The notes: a model not told the origin generated them from the letters alone. Positions 11,995-25,211 are shown, counted from the first letter of the stretch. The stretch is 64,000 nt of DNA from Pyxicephalus adspersus (GCF_032062135.1 NC_092859.1:87652549-87716548), one strand, 5' to 3'. Made by a program: numbers and translations.

Positions 11995-13780
11995 TGAAAT
12001 AAATAGTTTAATATTTAATCTGTCCCTCTTATCATTTTCTAAGTGATACATTTTTACCCATATGATTACTAAATCACAGAAAAATTAGTACAGTTTCCCC
12101 TGTGGCAATTTTCCTAAAAAGAAAAACTGTAAACTACAAGACAAAATAATATACTTATCATATGAATGTTGGTTGTACAATTTGCTTCAAACCACACAAA
12201 AGTAATTCTTCTGGGATTATAATTCATAAAAACTATGCATAAACTATTTACATTTTTATTAAGTGTTTTTTTAAAAGCACCATCTAATTCACTTTTTATT
12301 TAGTTTAATTTCATATTTTCAAATTTCCAAAGTTTTTTCATAGGATAATTTCCATCACAATAGCAGTGATAATACAACACACAGTAATGTACTTTATGTG
12401 CTTGTTGAGTTGCTATTCATTTCTATTTGCATTCCAACACACACACATACACATTTTTTGTGTAGTATACATTCCTAAAAATATTAGGATATGGCCATTC
12501 AAAGTTCAGATCACTGTGTTTAGTTTAGGGGTCTGTTCACAATGTTGAAGTGAAATTCATCCCTATACTTCATTTTGTACTGCACGCCAATGCACTGGCA
12601 CAATAAAACACTAATGCACAAATATGATGTGCTTCATATGAAAAAAATACATATCCGTTTTCTGTCCATTATGTGGAGCATTAATGCCCCACACCAAACA
12701 GAAAAAGTGTAAATGGACCAAATCTAACTCAGATAGTGGCACTGCGTCATAATAAACTCATCGTGCACATTCTATCAGAATCCTGTGTGCGTCAACACAA
12801 CTCATATATGTTTAGATCCTGACTGTAATAATGTGCATACACCCTACAAACCCTCATCACTGATACATACTTATATAAAGAGCTAGAGAAAAAAGCCTTG
12901 TGCATCAACTTGGTATAGTTGTGTGCAAAATATTAATCTTAATACTAGCTGTTTATAAATTGATAATAAATAGTCCTGTAGCAAACTGAAATATCTTTCT
13001 TTGTTCTGCTTGCATTTACTTATTTGTTCAAATAAATGTCGTTCCACAAACGCAGCTTGATTTCTCATGCAGAAAAATTACAAGCGCTTAGAATTCTGAA
13101 CACAGGTGGTCTTTATTTTATTTATTCCTTGTTTTGCTGAAGCAATTTGTAGGTTGTTGATCCTGGGCTTGTTTCTGTAGTGGAAACAATTATATACTCA
13201 ACAATGCAGCTTTTTTTAACTTTTTATCAATTCCACCATGTAAACCCTTTAATCTTTGTATACTGTACATATAAACAAGATGTATGTATGCATGCATGAA
13301 TGTATAGTTGTATTTGTATATGTAAGCCCTGACAGTGATGCATGGCCTTTGGTATTTAACCAATCAGTTAGGCTTGTGGGCAGCATACCTTTAAAAGTGC
13401 AGCAATAAGCAAAAAGAGAGCATTTGATTTATTTGCACAGCATTTGTACATCAATATAGCTGAACCCCAAGTATAATTTATCACTCAGTATCAGCTCCAA
13501 GAATATATGCAGTACTGAAAAGAAATGCTGAAACAGTTTTATAAAATAGTTTGATACATTTGGATCAATATAAGCCTGTGGCAAGCAGGCAAGCAATGGA
13601 AACATGTTATTTCATCTTTTGAAGAGTTGACACTAATTCTTGGAGGAAATAATGTAAGGTTGTATTAGACATGAGGAAATACAAGAGAACAATAGTTGTG
13701 CTATGCAAAAAACAAAATTGGCTATGTACCTTTGCTATGATGTCTGTTGATATTTGACTGTGTATATATATATTCACGGT
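11995..13780. other. Intron stretch, nothing firmly recognised
   Basis: AT-rich. The block near 12530-12790 (GGTCTGTTCACAATG to CACTGCGTCATAATA) has the style of a MITE, but I found no matching ends. Confidence 0.35.
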
Positions 13781-13783
13781 AAA

Positions 13784-14620
13784 GCTGAACTCGGCTAAGG
13801 TAAGTACAAGTCCCTTTTACTTGTACCCTAGGTAAGGCAGCGTTTAACCTGAGGCTTTAAAATCCCATGTTTGAAATTCCCATACATTCCAATGGGTTAA
13901 TCTACACCACGACATTTCCTTAAGGAACGTTTTAAGTGTTAAAGATAGCACTCCTTGCAACTTTTTAAAAATTAAACAGCAGGAAAAACNNNNNNNNNNN
14001 NNNNNNNNNTGATTTAAAGAGGCGTTTTCCCGAGTTTATAAACACTTAAAAACGAAGAAAGCTCCTATTGAATTTAATGGAGGCTTTTACAAGCGTTTTT
14101 AAGCTTTTCATGAAAGCTTTAATTGAAAACAGTGCTGTCATCAGGGTTTCCCTTTTTTCAGCTATGTAGCACTCTAGTGTCTGGGGATCCCACACTGTAA
14201 GGAGTCCCATGGCTGTGCTCATGTCATGAATGCAGTTGTGGGAATCATCCTTTCATTGTGGGATAACCTGTAAAAAAAAAAGTTTAACAAAATTACACAA
14301 AACACACACATTTAATAAATTGCTTTAACATTGAAGTCTTGTCTTATTTTTATTCATATTTATAACCCGTTTGGGTAAGGAGAAAGGGCCTTTATGTACC
14401 CCTGTACTTATTTCCTTAAAGGATTAAATGGAAAACTTTTATAAACGCTTATGTAAAAAGAGTCATAGGCGATTATAAGTTATTTTAGTGTTTTGAAGAC
14501 AAGCTTTAAAACGCTTGTAAAAATGCTTAAAAACGCATATAAACGTAGTAGGAAAGTTTACATGCGTTTTTAAAACCATCCGTGTAGACCCAGTCTAAAT
14601 GAGCACTTATCTTTTGCACT
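13784..14620. repeat. Composite interspersed repeat with internal gap
   Basis: The block opens with GTAAAGCTGAACTCGGCTAA and a short hairpin (GTACAAGT..ACTTGTAC). It contains repeated AAGCGTTTTTAAGC / AAACGCATATAAACG themes and ends near CCGTGTAGACCCAGTCTAAA. A module at 14225-14250 (GAATGCAGTTGTGGGAATCAT) recurs as a hairpin arm at 49.08 kb. The assembly gap lies within it. Class unknown; likely several nested MITEs. Confidence 0.45.
13990..14009. other. Assembly gap (20 N)
   Basis: Exactly twenty N characters. The true gap size is not known from the sequence. Confidence 0.99.
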
Positions 14621-14639
14621 GTGGGGAAAACCTGTCTGT

Positions 14640-15420
14640 AATGTAAAGGCAATCATGTTATTGACATGTAATTAGGCTTAAAAGTAAGGCCTGGAGACGT
14701 AGCAACATAGTGTATGTAAGCTGAGGACCTGCATGACTATGTACACATAGGAGAAGAAAAGTCTTCTGGAGGGGGGGGGGGGGGCATTGGAGAATTGAGG
14801 GCTGGAGGGTAGAGAGAGGAAAGCATGGAAACATTGTATAGAAGGTTTTTCTTACCAGGACAGCAAGAAGGAAAGTTCCCTGCCATCCCATCCAATAAGT
14901 TGATAGGTTGTAGCAGAATTGGGTTGGTGTCTCTGGATTGGCCATGGGTCCTTGAGGCGAGTATTTTGGGGTTCTGGTTGGGTGAAACCATCTATGGTAT
15001 GGGAGCCTTTTAAGTGTTTGTCAGGAGGTGGTGTCCCCATAAAAGGGGGTATGTGGGTGTTTGTGGGGTTCCGTAATTGATATTTGTTCCCCAGGTGGTG
15101 TAGGGTGGCTAGGAGCAATAGTATTATGGGAGTGGCAGCCCCTTTCGGGGTGAAGACTCTGGTGGGGGTTGGGTCTTCAAGGATCTGCAATCTGATTTTA
15201 TGAGGCAAAGGATTGTTGCAATGTTATGTGTTAGAGGTTATATATTTAGTTAGTTAAGATGATTTTATTTTGGTTAACAAATTTTGTGTTTTTTTAATAA
15301 ATGGATGCAAAGCAATTTAACTGGTGTGTTGTCTGTATTTGAGTAAAAAGGTGAGGGGTAAAGTGGAAGGGGGTGGTTGCAGCTAGGAAATAGGGAGCGA
15401 ACGTGTGGGCTACACAAAAC
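14640..15420 (+). repeat. G-rich repeat, possibly LTR-type, + orientation
   Basis: This strand is strongly G-rich and includes 14 consecutive G at 14771-14784. It contains AGGTGGTGTAGGGTGGCTAGG near 15090 and a polyadenylation-like AATAAA at 15296-15301. A purine-rich AGGTGAGGGGTAAAGTGGAA tract follows near 15350. The same motifs in the same order occur on the opposite strand at 19.23-19.99 kb. I found no target duplication, so LTR status is a guess. Open frames on the minus strand (14658-15208) are proline-rich reads of this composition. Confidence 0.4.
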
Positions 15421-15424
15421 CTGT

Positions 15425-18400
15425 TTGAAAATGGTGCAGATTGATTCTACACACCCTGATCATCTACCTCCCATGCTTTTTTACAGCTTTAAGTTCTAGC
15501 ATCATACCTATACCCTATACCCAGACCTAATAAAAGCAATTTATGGAAATCAATGAGAATCTCTTTTGCAACTTCAAATTTTGTTTAACTCTGTAGGCAT
15601 ATTCTTGCAGTCATGTGTCTTGTGGATCATCATTTTTCTGGGAGATGTGTCATTACACATGTTCTTGTACTTGACATTAAAAAAGGGCCAGAAAGGGAAC
15701 ACAAAACCTTCAGGTCACCTTTGGACATATGCTGTGTGTTCCCAACACAGCAATTGCATGCCATTTTAAAAAGGATGAATTGGGAGTGGTTCTACTAATG
15801 TGCCCTATCTGTCTTAAAAACATTCAAAAAAGATGTCTGCACTTATGAGTTGCCACGTGTTGCTGTAATGCAAAGTAAAAGATGCATTTTACTATGATAC
15901 CACAAAAAACAGTTGTGGAGCTGGACTAAGACAATAGCAGTTAGGTATTGCATTTGCATGAACAATTTTCTTTTTTTGCAGATTAAATGTAATTGTGTGT
16001 CTGGCCATTACATCTAAATAAAGTACACTTCAATATGACTCATGTCCTCATGTATTTGTTTCAGCTTGAAACAATACATGCAGAGCATCAGAAAAATTGA
16101 CTCAAACACTCTTTGTTCTATGTAGGTACAAGCACAATAGGAATACTTGCTGAAAAAAATTAGATATACCAAAATAAGGGTAATGCTTTGTTCTTGGCAG
16201 ACTTTGTCAATGAATAATGACCTTTGTTATCTTTTAGTTTATCGATTGACTCTAATTTAGGTATTTTATACCCATAGAAAAAAGGCTTTACTTTGCAACA
16301 TCATTAGGAACTCAGTGCACTGCTGGAATAGCTGACGGACTACCTAATTACCAAGGTCTGACAAACTTCTAATAATCAGATCAGAGACTTTATAGTAGCT
16401 TTGTTAACAGAGCTTCTTTTTGCTGCATATTTTGACTTCCCCAGACCTAAAAAAATATAAAAAGCAAAACTAAATGTTGTCATAAAGAAACTAAAATATG
16501 TAGTATAATATACTATTCAATTTAAGTAAAGCGATGCTAAGAGCTAACCCTACAATACATTTTTCTAAATTGGTCATGTGAAAAAAAAACTAGATTTAAA
16601 AAAAATATAGACAAAGTAAAAACCTTAGACATGCAAGTGGCCATTGCAGGAGTGGTCATTATAGGAATGCAGGAAAAAGTTTAAATTATGATTGCAAATG
16701 CTCAGTGCTATGATCTTAACAAGGTGGGGGTTAGGATTTTCAGGATTGAAAACATTTGCCAACTGATAATTTTTAGAAAATTCATTCCAGGTTTGCTACA
16801 TACCACATTGGGCTGACACATTACTTGTTTGCCTACTTGCAAGCAAACCAGTTGGGCATTTAATACCACCCTTTGCATATCAATTGGTAACCTTTTTTTT
16901 AGGTTTTATTAGGTAATATTAGGTTCCTCTGTATTCATGTTACCACCAAGGGCCAAAAGGACATCTGGACATTAAAAAAAAAACAAAAACAAATTAGGTT
17001 GCATTTTCTCTTTCACAATATATAGTGCCATGTGCAAATTGTATTACTGTGAAACATTTGTAGAAAAACTTGTTCTAGTAATAATTTCTACAGATTTTGA
17101 AACATAGTGTGGATTTGTTCTACATTTGAAATACAGAAATCTACATTTGAAGTGACATTTGGTCAGGAATTGCTGTCCTGCCAGATTGCTCCACTGAGAG
17201 GGTGCCCTGGTAATGCTACTGGTGACTTGCAGGGTGGTAGCAGAATGTGACACTGAAAGTAACCAGGAATAATATGTGAAAAATTGTTCATAACAGAAAG
17301 CAGCACAGTGGTGAGCTCAGACAAATGAATACCCTGAATACTGCTGGGGGTTTGCCTTTACAGCTTAAGCCTGCCTCTGACTACCAATGCGGGGGTGTTT
17401 TTTATAGCCTGAATCTGCCACCCATCACCAATGCTTATGGATATAACATTTCAATCAGTGACAAGTTTGACTAATATGTATTAGGTTAACTGTTTCAACC
17501 TAACCAATGCCACATCTCACCTTACAATTTTATATAAAACAGCAAAGACTTTTAAGGCATTAATATATATATAAATTATACTCTCTCCAGCAAGCAATAC
17601 ATTTGCCACTCTAAATTTCTACACATTGAGTGGTTTAATACACTAACTGCAGTCTCTATGCATACAATTACAAATGTAATTACAGTTACCACTATCTAAC
17701 CTCTACCAGACAATTCTCAAAACCAATGTGCATGAGGCCTAGTTTGATGGTCATTACTAAAAAATCTTTGTTGTAGGAGGTGGAAGAGTTTTAGAAAAAA
17801 AATCTACCCAGGTGCCGTACAGGCTAAGTATGCTACAGTAGTTTGGGCACTTTGTGGAGAGTTTTAATTAAAATGTACACTATATAAAGCAGAGTGGTGG
17901 TGCAACAGAACCAGAAAGTTTATCTGTTTTGGTTGCTTTGATGTTGTTATCTTTATAATGATAAGCAGGCTTAGATGGATATGCTATGTCATCCTATCGA
18001 ATGTAAGTGACCCTTCTAAGAAAACTTTTATAAACGAGTACCTGTTTATTTTGAATGTAGTCACTCAAATTCAAAAGGAATGGCAGAAACTTCTAAAAAA
18101 GGCTGAAGTCTGCCCTGGGCTGTAGTGGCAACAGATGTTTGGGTAATGTTAAATGATCATTTGGTCAGAGGCAGGAAATAAAAATCTGTACGTTCCTGTT
18201 ATGTTTTGTTTTACAATTGCAATGAATTATAGTTAGTAGATGAAAAAGGTTGTGCCGAACATGATGTTTTTGTATAGATCTAAAATACTGGCAGTGATCT
18301 CTTTTGCATTCCAAAGCTAGTGGACATGCTAGTTGATGATTTCATTCTGTGTCAAAGTTTTCATTATGATTTATTTATTTAAAATTCTTTTTGAAATAGA

Positions 18401-19225
18401 AAATAAAAAGCATTGATTTTTTTTTTCTGAAAAGAAGACTTGTGCTTTGTTATTTTACATTTCTATATGATCTGTTGAGCAAGATAAAAATATTGTTCAT
18501 ACAGCATAATTTAGTAAGTCTTGAAAACATCAAAAAAGCATGATGATGAATATGTATAAACGTACAATGTACAAGAGACAATACAGTAGTAAGCCATTTC
18601 CTAGCCAAGAGCTTGAGACCTTGCAAAATTTATTTTCCTCCATGAGACTAAAGGTCAACCCTATGTATATTAATGCAATATTGTATTATGTCAGAGATTC
18701 ATTAAGAAGCAAAGCAAACTTAAACATCACTTTGAGAATGGGTTCAGTAGATGAACACAAAAGGTATAATTTATACACTACAGTATAGTATATCCTCCTG
18801 AAATCATAGTGATTACAATCCCGCTACTTAATTAAAGATGTTCCTGACATCCATGTTAGCTCATTAAATTAAAGTAAACTTATTATTTATTGGTAATTTT
18901 TGCAAATATTGAAATGAGGTTGACATTTGTTTTTATTCCTTGCTATACAACAATGTACAACATCAGCATCTTTTTGCAGAGAATAAGATATGAAACAGCT
19001 TAATTGGGTATTGTGTAAATATCACACAAAAGTAAATATGTCTTTCAAGTTAATGGACCAAGATGATTTTTTAAGTCATTAACAGTTTCCTAATAAAATA
19101 CTTTTGCTGCAAGCTTGACGTTTTTTTTTTTTTTTTTAGCTTAATAGCTTTTTTTGTCTTATTGTTAAAATAATTGGTGGGACATTAATAAAAGCATTAG
19201 TAAAGTTGGTAAGTATTTATTTGTG
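15425..19225. other. Intron stretch with one MITE fragment
   Basis: AT-rich with no exon seen. A fragment at about 16735-16815 (GGATTGAAAACATTTGCCAA, then TTCATTCCAGGTTTGCTAC) belongs to the fold-back family at 31.2 kb. A T-run sits near 19120-19137. Confidence 0.4.
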
Positions 19226-19229
19226 TATT

Positions 19230-19990
19230 TATCTGACCTTGACCAGGGTAGCTGAGATGTCACCCCTCGCCCCTTTACTTTACCCCTTGTAACTGCTTAC
19301 AAGCCTAACTCCCCCCCACCCCACTTCACCTCCTTAAAACACACACCAACACCTTCTCTGAACTTCAAAATGTCTGGCAAGCAGCCGTTTATTTAAGCAA
19401 ACTCTTTTAATACCAATTTACAAAATAACATACCATTTCTGTAATTTTTAAATATAAACATCCAAACATAAACATACATATTTCATCATTTTTACACAAA
19501 TTATACAACAGTACTTCCATTCCTTGTAAACAAAAAATATACTGATTTCAAACCTAGCAACAGGGCTGCAGGTCCAACAAAGAAAATTCGGCACCAAAAC
19601 CAGATTCTCCATTCCAAACCAGCACACCTCGATGGTCCCTAGCCACCCAGCACCACCTCAGGGGCCTTACCAATAATTACCACACCAAAATTGGTTCCCC
19701 CACTTCCAAAATCCCCGACCAGTACCCTTACCTTCCTGAACCCCAACCACCTTGATCACCCTAAACTACTCACTCTCCCTGTCTTCTGTCTCAGTGATGG
19801 GTGGGCAGGAAACTTTTTCTCCCAAAAAATGTTCCCGAACCCCTTTTAATACCTTACCTCACTGCTTCACCCCTACCTTCCACCAATCCTGCGTTAACCC
19901 CTCCTTCCACTTAACTAACCCCCACCCCCCACCAGTCTCCTCTTCACAACCTGTTGTATAGGCCGTATGTCTATCTTGTCTTTTGCCGCA
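19230..19990 (-). repeat. G-rich repeat, possibly LTR-type, - orientation
   Basis: Read on the minus strand this holds AGGTGGTGCTGGGTGGCTAGG, then AAATAAACGGCTGC, then GGAGGTGAAGTGGGGTGGGG. That parallels 14640-15420. The + strand is correspondingly C-rich, giving spurious proline-rich open frames such as 19752-19961. Confidence 0.4.
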
Positions 19991-21624
19991 GGCCTTCCTT
20001 TACCAAAGTGTTAGTTACATTCATTAACCTTTTTTGAATTATAAAAAAATGGGGGGGGAGTTGGTTTCCCCTTTTTGCAAAGACCCATCCCAAATCAGTA
20101 GCCCTCAAAACACACCAACATATTTATTAAATTAACTTAGTTCAAGGTGATTTTAGAAGTTTTAGTGCATTTTCAACAATAGCAAGAAGTACCGGCTATG
20201 TTACTTTTTTATTTGCATTAACAGTCAAATTTTCAAAACAAGTTTTGTTGGTCTACAAGCAATGTATTGGTGTTTTGATTGTGAAAGGCAACTTTGAAAA
20301 TACTCAGGAAAGGAAAACTTAGGTACTACAAATGATAATTCTTTTTGAAACAAGATAATGGGCTGAATGTGGACCTCAGTATTTAAATTACTATCAAGTC
20401 CTTTTATGTCCATTTGCATTAATTTACCTATTTTTTCCCTCCTACTTTTCCAGAGCTCACTACTTCATTACTTCTGTGACTTAGGCTATGTGCAAATTGA
20501 ATGTGAGATTGTGGTGCAAGTACCGTCTTCCCAAGCCAGTAAACTGCTGCCTTGGGGGGGACTGTACATGTAACGTCTACCCACAACACCCCAATAGAAA
20601 AAGAATTGGAATGGCAGTGGGGGGGGTATGATGGGGGACTACTGCTGAATGCTATACTTTGACAATCCAGGCAGAGCATACCAAGAAAATCATACTCTAA
20701 ACTTTTGATAAAAAAGGATAGTTGTGCCTATTCCCCTGAATATACTGAAAAATTTACTTTAATGGTGCTTTAGTTAAAAATACATACAAATACACTGTAA
20801 ACTAACATTGCTCAAAAAGTTGACGTGACTGAAGAAAAACTAAAATCAGATCTCAAATCAGCATAAAAAATTCATTTAGAAAATGAGGAAAAACCTCTCC
20901 AAAATTAAACCCCCTCTTAGGCAAAAGCTGCTGTAACAGTCATCCCCAATGGAATAATTCTACTTTATTCCTGTTGAAGGGAGAGCTGTAAAAATTTGGA
21001 TTTGATATAACTTTCGATGACAGGTATAATAGTAAAAGCGGCAAATAGAGAACATAAATTATTTTTAAATATCTTTAATTTTTTTTATATTACAAATAAT
21101 TACATATCCAACAAGAGCAATCAGACATATCTAGCATACATAAGAATGAAACATTTGAGATTTAGGCCTTCAAACAAAAGAAAAATCTTTAATAGAAATG
21201 GAAATATACAAATGTTCAAAATTCTTACGCTGAGTAGCAAGATTATAATAAGTCTTGTAACTAAAAGACTTCTACAAATAACTTTAGGAGATATACTTGG
21301 GGATAGTCAGTTGTAACATATATCATCAAGTGCACTTCAATTATAGCTCCAGATATTCTGAATGCATATTGGAAGAAATTCTGGAAGCTTCAAAGTATAA
21401 TGGTGTCTACATTACAATCACTCTCTAGTCCCAGGCAGAAAGAAGAAGAGGAAATAGACAAGGAATTATTAGAGGGGGAAAAGCACTACATGATCATTAG
21501 TTGTGACATTCAATACCACATCCCAAAATCCATATAGCCAACAATATTATCAGAAATAGGGGACTTTTGTGTCAATGCATAATTTAAATATTTGCCACAA
21601 TATTTACATCAACCGTATACATAT

Positions 21625-21659
21625 ACTTTATAGTGTGACTATACTTTATAGTGTGGCTA

Positions 21660-21693
<34 letters not shown>

Positions 21694-21708
21694 TTTATAG
21701 TGTGGCTA
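21625..21708. repeat. ACTTTATAGTGTGGCTAT repeats around a (TA)n tract
   Basis: Three copies of ACTTTATAGTGTG start near 21625, 21643 and 21692. The last two are separated by a (TA)15 run at 21661-21690. Probably local slippage or duplication. Confidence 0.7.
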
Positions 21709-21774
21709 TACCCGAATAGGGATACCCAAAGACATAATAAACAACACTGTAAATCTTTACAAGGCATTACATTT

Positions 21775-21965
21775 ATAAGTACAGCATTATGGGTAATTCT
21801 AGGTGATACATCAAATTTGTAATGGGTATCTTAAAATTTTTTCCTATCATTTGACAAATGTTTTCAATCATTGACCAAATCCATTCCAGGTTTGCTGGAT
21901 TACTTAGAAATGCCCATGATGGTCTATCTTTTTCAGTCTTGGAGAACTTTAATAAATTAGTTATA
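21775..21965. mobile_element. Diverged fold-back MITE copy
   Basis: Contains CAAATGTTTTCAATCATTGA, CCATTCCAGGTTTGCTGGAT and GTCTTGGAGAACTTTAATAA in the order seen in the cleaner copy at 31.2 kb. The minus-strand open frame at 21773-22009 is a read through this element. Confidence 0.6.
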
Positions 21966-22089
21966 TTGTGTGATAAAAAAAATACATGAAAGGAATTTAT
22001 GTGAAACATCTAAATGTTCTGCATTTTTTGTAACATGATAGAGATTAGATCTGCAAACACTTTGTAGCTAAAGGCTAAGAATGTGAGCT

Positions 22090-22350
22090 GATTTCAATTT
22101 ATCATCACCTGTATGATGGGCTCTCTGGTATGGTAGAAGGTAGGTTTATAGTGCTTGATAGATGCAATTTAGCTCTGTCTCCCCATGACCATTGAGGGGA
22201 TGACCATGACCATGACCATGACCATGTCCTGCAGAAGGGTCCTGATATTGAAGACAGGTCCTTCACTACTTCTGGTATGCCCTCTATTCTAAGAACTCCA
22301 TATTCTCCTTTCTCCAGCTGCAAGGACAATCCACCTTATCACTCACCAAT
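22090..22350 (-). pseudogene. L1/Tx1-type LINE ORF1 remnant
   Basis: On the minus strand the frame at 22105-22329 contains LEKGEYGVLRIEGIPEVVKD. This corresponds to the conserved LExxxRRNNIRIRGIPE motif of LINE ORF1 RNA-binding proteins. Flanking minus-strand sequence up to about 22570 may be the upstream coiled-coil part, but it is broken by stops. A (CCATGA)n expansion at about 22199-22226 adds an artificial Ser-Trp run. The copy is dead. It could be part of the same family as the ORF2 end at 6.65 kb, but in the opposite orientation. Confidence 0.6.
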
Positions 22351-22579
22351 CTTTGCTCATGCATGTTAGCCAGCATAGAAAGTTAATCTTCCATGTGCTT
22401 TAGGGCATATGTTCTGGCGCTGAGTTTCAGAGTTAGCTGCAGTAAGCTCCTGCTGTAGCATAAACTATATCTTTCAGAGGAGTGCAGATTCTCTGGCCAG
22501 AAAGTATAATGTACCTCATTGCTCAAAAAGGGGTAAGCTCTCATTAGAAGAGGTGTCCATATTGTCTAGACCTGGCTCA

Positions 22580-24300
22580 GATAAGAGTGTTCCCGCACCA
22601 TCTTGGAGTTGGCACCATCTGTCCACAAGAGAGGCATATTGCCTGGGATTGCCAGACACAGCCTGAAGTTAATTGTGGAGTACTTGACAGTCATGGAAAG
22701 TTGGAGCTGAAGTGTGCAGATAATTATTGTAGCCAATGTGCCCAGGTGCTGAGAAGCCTGGTTAAGATAGGTCCACCATCCTGGGTTCACAAGCACCCCC
22801 CTTTTTTATGTTTAAATTTTTTTTTATGGTGCAATCTTATCCCTAAAAGAAGTTTTAGCATTTGATTACCTTTAAGGCTAATTTTACTAATACTAAAAGG
22901 TGGGTAGAGCTAGATGCACTGGTCCTCCTACTGAAATGGGCAATTCGGCATGAGTTGCTCAGCATTCCAAAATTGAGTTGAAATTGTCAGCATTGGCGGG
23001 ATTTGTTAGTACTAATTTTTTTTGTAAATATACTTAAATACTAACATAAATAAATAAATACTAACTTTCGTTCAGACTTGGAAATGCCAAGGGACTATTT
23101 GGTTGTTCTTATTGATTACCAATTACACTACAAAGATGTTTGACTATTTTTTGCAGAGCCTACTGATATATTAGAATAACATGCATAGTGTTTATGCCAA
23201 TATTAAAAATTATTATTAGATGTCACAGCTCTAGTTATAGTAGTATTGCGGTTTTCTGATAACATCTCCCCTTTCAAGCACCCACTGTTATGTAAACTTG
23301 GATTTTTCCTTGTAGAATGGAACTCTCATATTGCCTTGTGAATAGAATTTGCTCACTGTAATTATTTTCCTGAGTGACAGCTCAGTTATTTATCAGAGCT
23401 TGGTGAATAATTGAAAATAATTTAAATAACAACACTTTTTTTTCGGAAGGATTTTCGTGCTAAAGTTTTCTATTAGAAGCAAAATGTTGCTTCTAAGAAA
23501 ACTGGATATTTGGGAAATTGTACAATGTATCAGCAAAAGAAATTGTAAAGGGATATAATAACCTAAACAGGTAAAAACATGGTTTATTTGGTGACAACTG
23601 TTCTGCTGCTTATGAATACAATGTGCAGGGAAATATTACATGAGATTTGCTGTAGTGTTCTATTTTGACAAGAGTTTTTTTTCAAGCCCTTAGTTTTTTT
23701 TTTTCCAAATTACTAATGCATGCAAGTATTTTCTATTTCACACATTTATTGGAGTTTTCCCTTTTAAAAAGTTGTAGGCTGCACATTAGTATTTTTTACA
23801 TTACTAAAAGGCAGTGGCATATATATATTTACACATATATACATATTTAAACAGAGCGGTAAAGCTATGATCAGACTAGCGGTAAAGAATACATCCCTTA
23901 GTGCTCATGCAAGTAGTTGTCAATAGATGTCGCTAATTGTAACAGGCGGTAACCACAGGGCTTTTTCAGGCATCAGGAGATGCTTGTGCAGGGGTTTGAT
24001 CACATGTTTTTGGATATATTATTAACTAACAATATATTCCTGATGTAATCTCTGATGATATAGAAGACCAATGGACTGTCAAACATTATTTAATAATTAT
24101 TCCTTACTTGATCTCTTCACAAACCAAGCCCAGTGAGTCCTATGCCGTCTCGGCTTCTTTCTTTTCCTCCTGATACTGGATTTAAAGATGGGAGTGGCCA
24201 TCTTATTTCTTCTCTCTTTCAGGCTCTTCTTCACATGACCTGTCTTGCACTGTGTGGATGTGGGTTAGGGTGGCGTGTCTTCCTGAAAATGTAAAAAAAA
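22580..24300. other. Intron stretch, nothing firmly recognised
   Basis: AT-rich. Contains a short AT/ACATAT run near 23818-23846 and a poly-A run near 24291-24309. No exon or bounded repeat seen. Confidence 0.35.
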
Positions 24301-24309
24301 AAAAAAAAA

Positions 24310-24830
24310 GTGGTGTAAGGCATTGGTCTAGCAACAGTATTCGTGAGACACCAGTCCTCTAATTTAACACCGCACTTTTCACCTATAGTAAGCCCTCATT
24401 TAGCATCGGGAGACTGTTTGGGTTTCCCAGCACACAGTTGCCCACAGGACTTAGTGCTCAAGGAATGGTGCCTGGGGAAGAGCTGGCAGAGGACCAGGAG
24501 CCCACAGATAATGCAGTAACTAGATTCCAACAAACAAGTCCAGAATACAGAGTCAGAGGTCATAACAGATCATCCACCAGACGAAGTACACAGGGCCAAA
24601 CGCAAGCCAGGGTCACAGGCAAAAGGTCTGTCCAGGCAGCATACTCTAGCAGGGTCAGAAACAAGCAAATTCAGCAACAGTAAATCAGAGGAAACTCACC
24701 ACAGCACAGATTAGCCCAGTTTACAGCTACAACAGGCACTGGTGACTGGGACCAGAGGGGCTATAAAGTCCCAGCAGCCAATGGCAGCGCTGGATAGAGT
24801 CAGGGACTGATCAGTCTCTAAAATCACTTC
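24310..24830 (-). repeat. Gypsy-like LTR relic (tentative)
   Basis: Read on the minus strand the block has the CT-rich style common in frog LTRs: GATTTACTGTTGCTGAATT, then GCTTGTTTCTGACCCTGC, then GACTGGTGTCTCACG near the end. A similar style occurs at 50.92-51.55 kb. No TG..CA boundaries with a target duplication could be fixed, so this is an impression rather than a proven LTR. The + strand open frame at 24438-24683 is not a gene. Confidence 0.35.
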
Positions 24831-24869
24831 AATTGTGCACAGTATAACAGTGGGTGCTGGGGATGCTGA

Positions 24870-25211
24870 TAAAATACATCAGGCTGCACGGCTAAGGGGA
24901 AGCAGGGGGTGCTGCAGTTTCTTTATTCTCTTTGCTGCTGCAAATGACATTGCTGGACGTTTTCTAACAAGTGGCTTGTCGCGGTGCAAGCATGAGATCA
25001 AGAACATTTTTTTTCATTATGGAAAAGCCCCTGATGATGCAACCCACAGTCTTCTGGGATATGGGATGCAAGTATCCCAGGAGGCTGCAGGTTTTCCTTT
25101 CAGTCTTTACAGACGCAGCAGTACAGACAGAAGAGGAAAGGACCTGTCAAAAAAAAACCTAATAAAAATATTAAAAAAAAGTCATAAAATATCATAATAG
25201 GTCTGCTTTAA
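24870..25211. mobile_element. Right half of a TTAA (T2-like) MITE
   Basis: The right end reads GGTCTGCTTTAA (to 25211). Its reverse complement TTAAAGCAGACC matches the TTAAAGTGGACC terminus at 27336. Internal CAGTCTTCTGGGATATGGGA and ATCCCAGGAGGCTGC resemble the CCTCCTGGGAT block of that element. The left end was not found. Confidence 0.5.

Noticed and set aside
14658..15208. Proline-rich overlapping minus frames
   Set aside because: They arise from strand-asymmetric G-rich repeat sequence. The related block at 19.2-20.0 kb gives similar spurious frames.
24835..25197. A 120-codon frame
   Set aside because: It reads through a TTAA MITE end and terminates in an A-rich tract.
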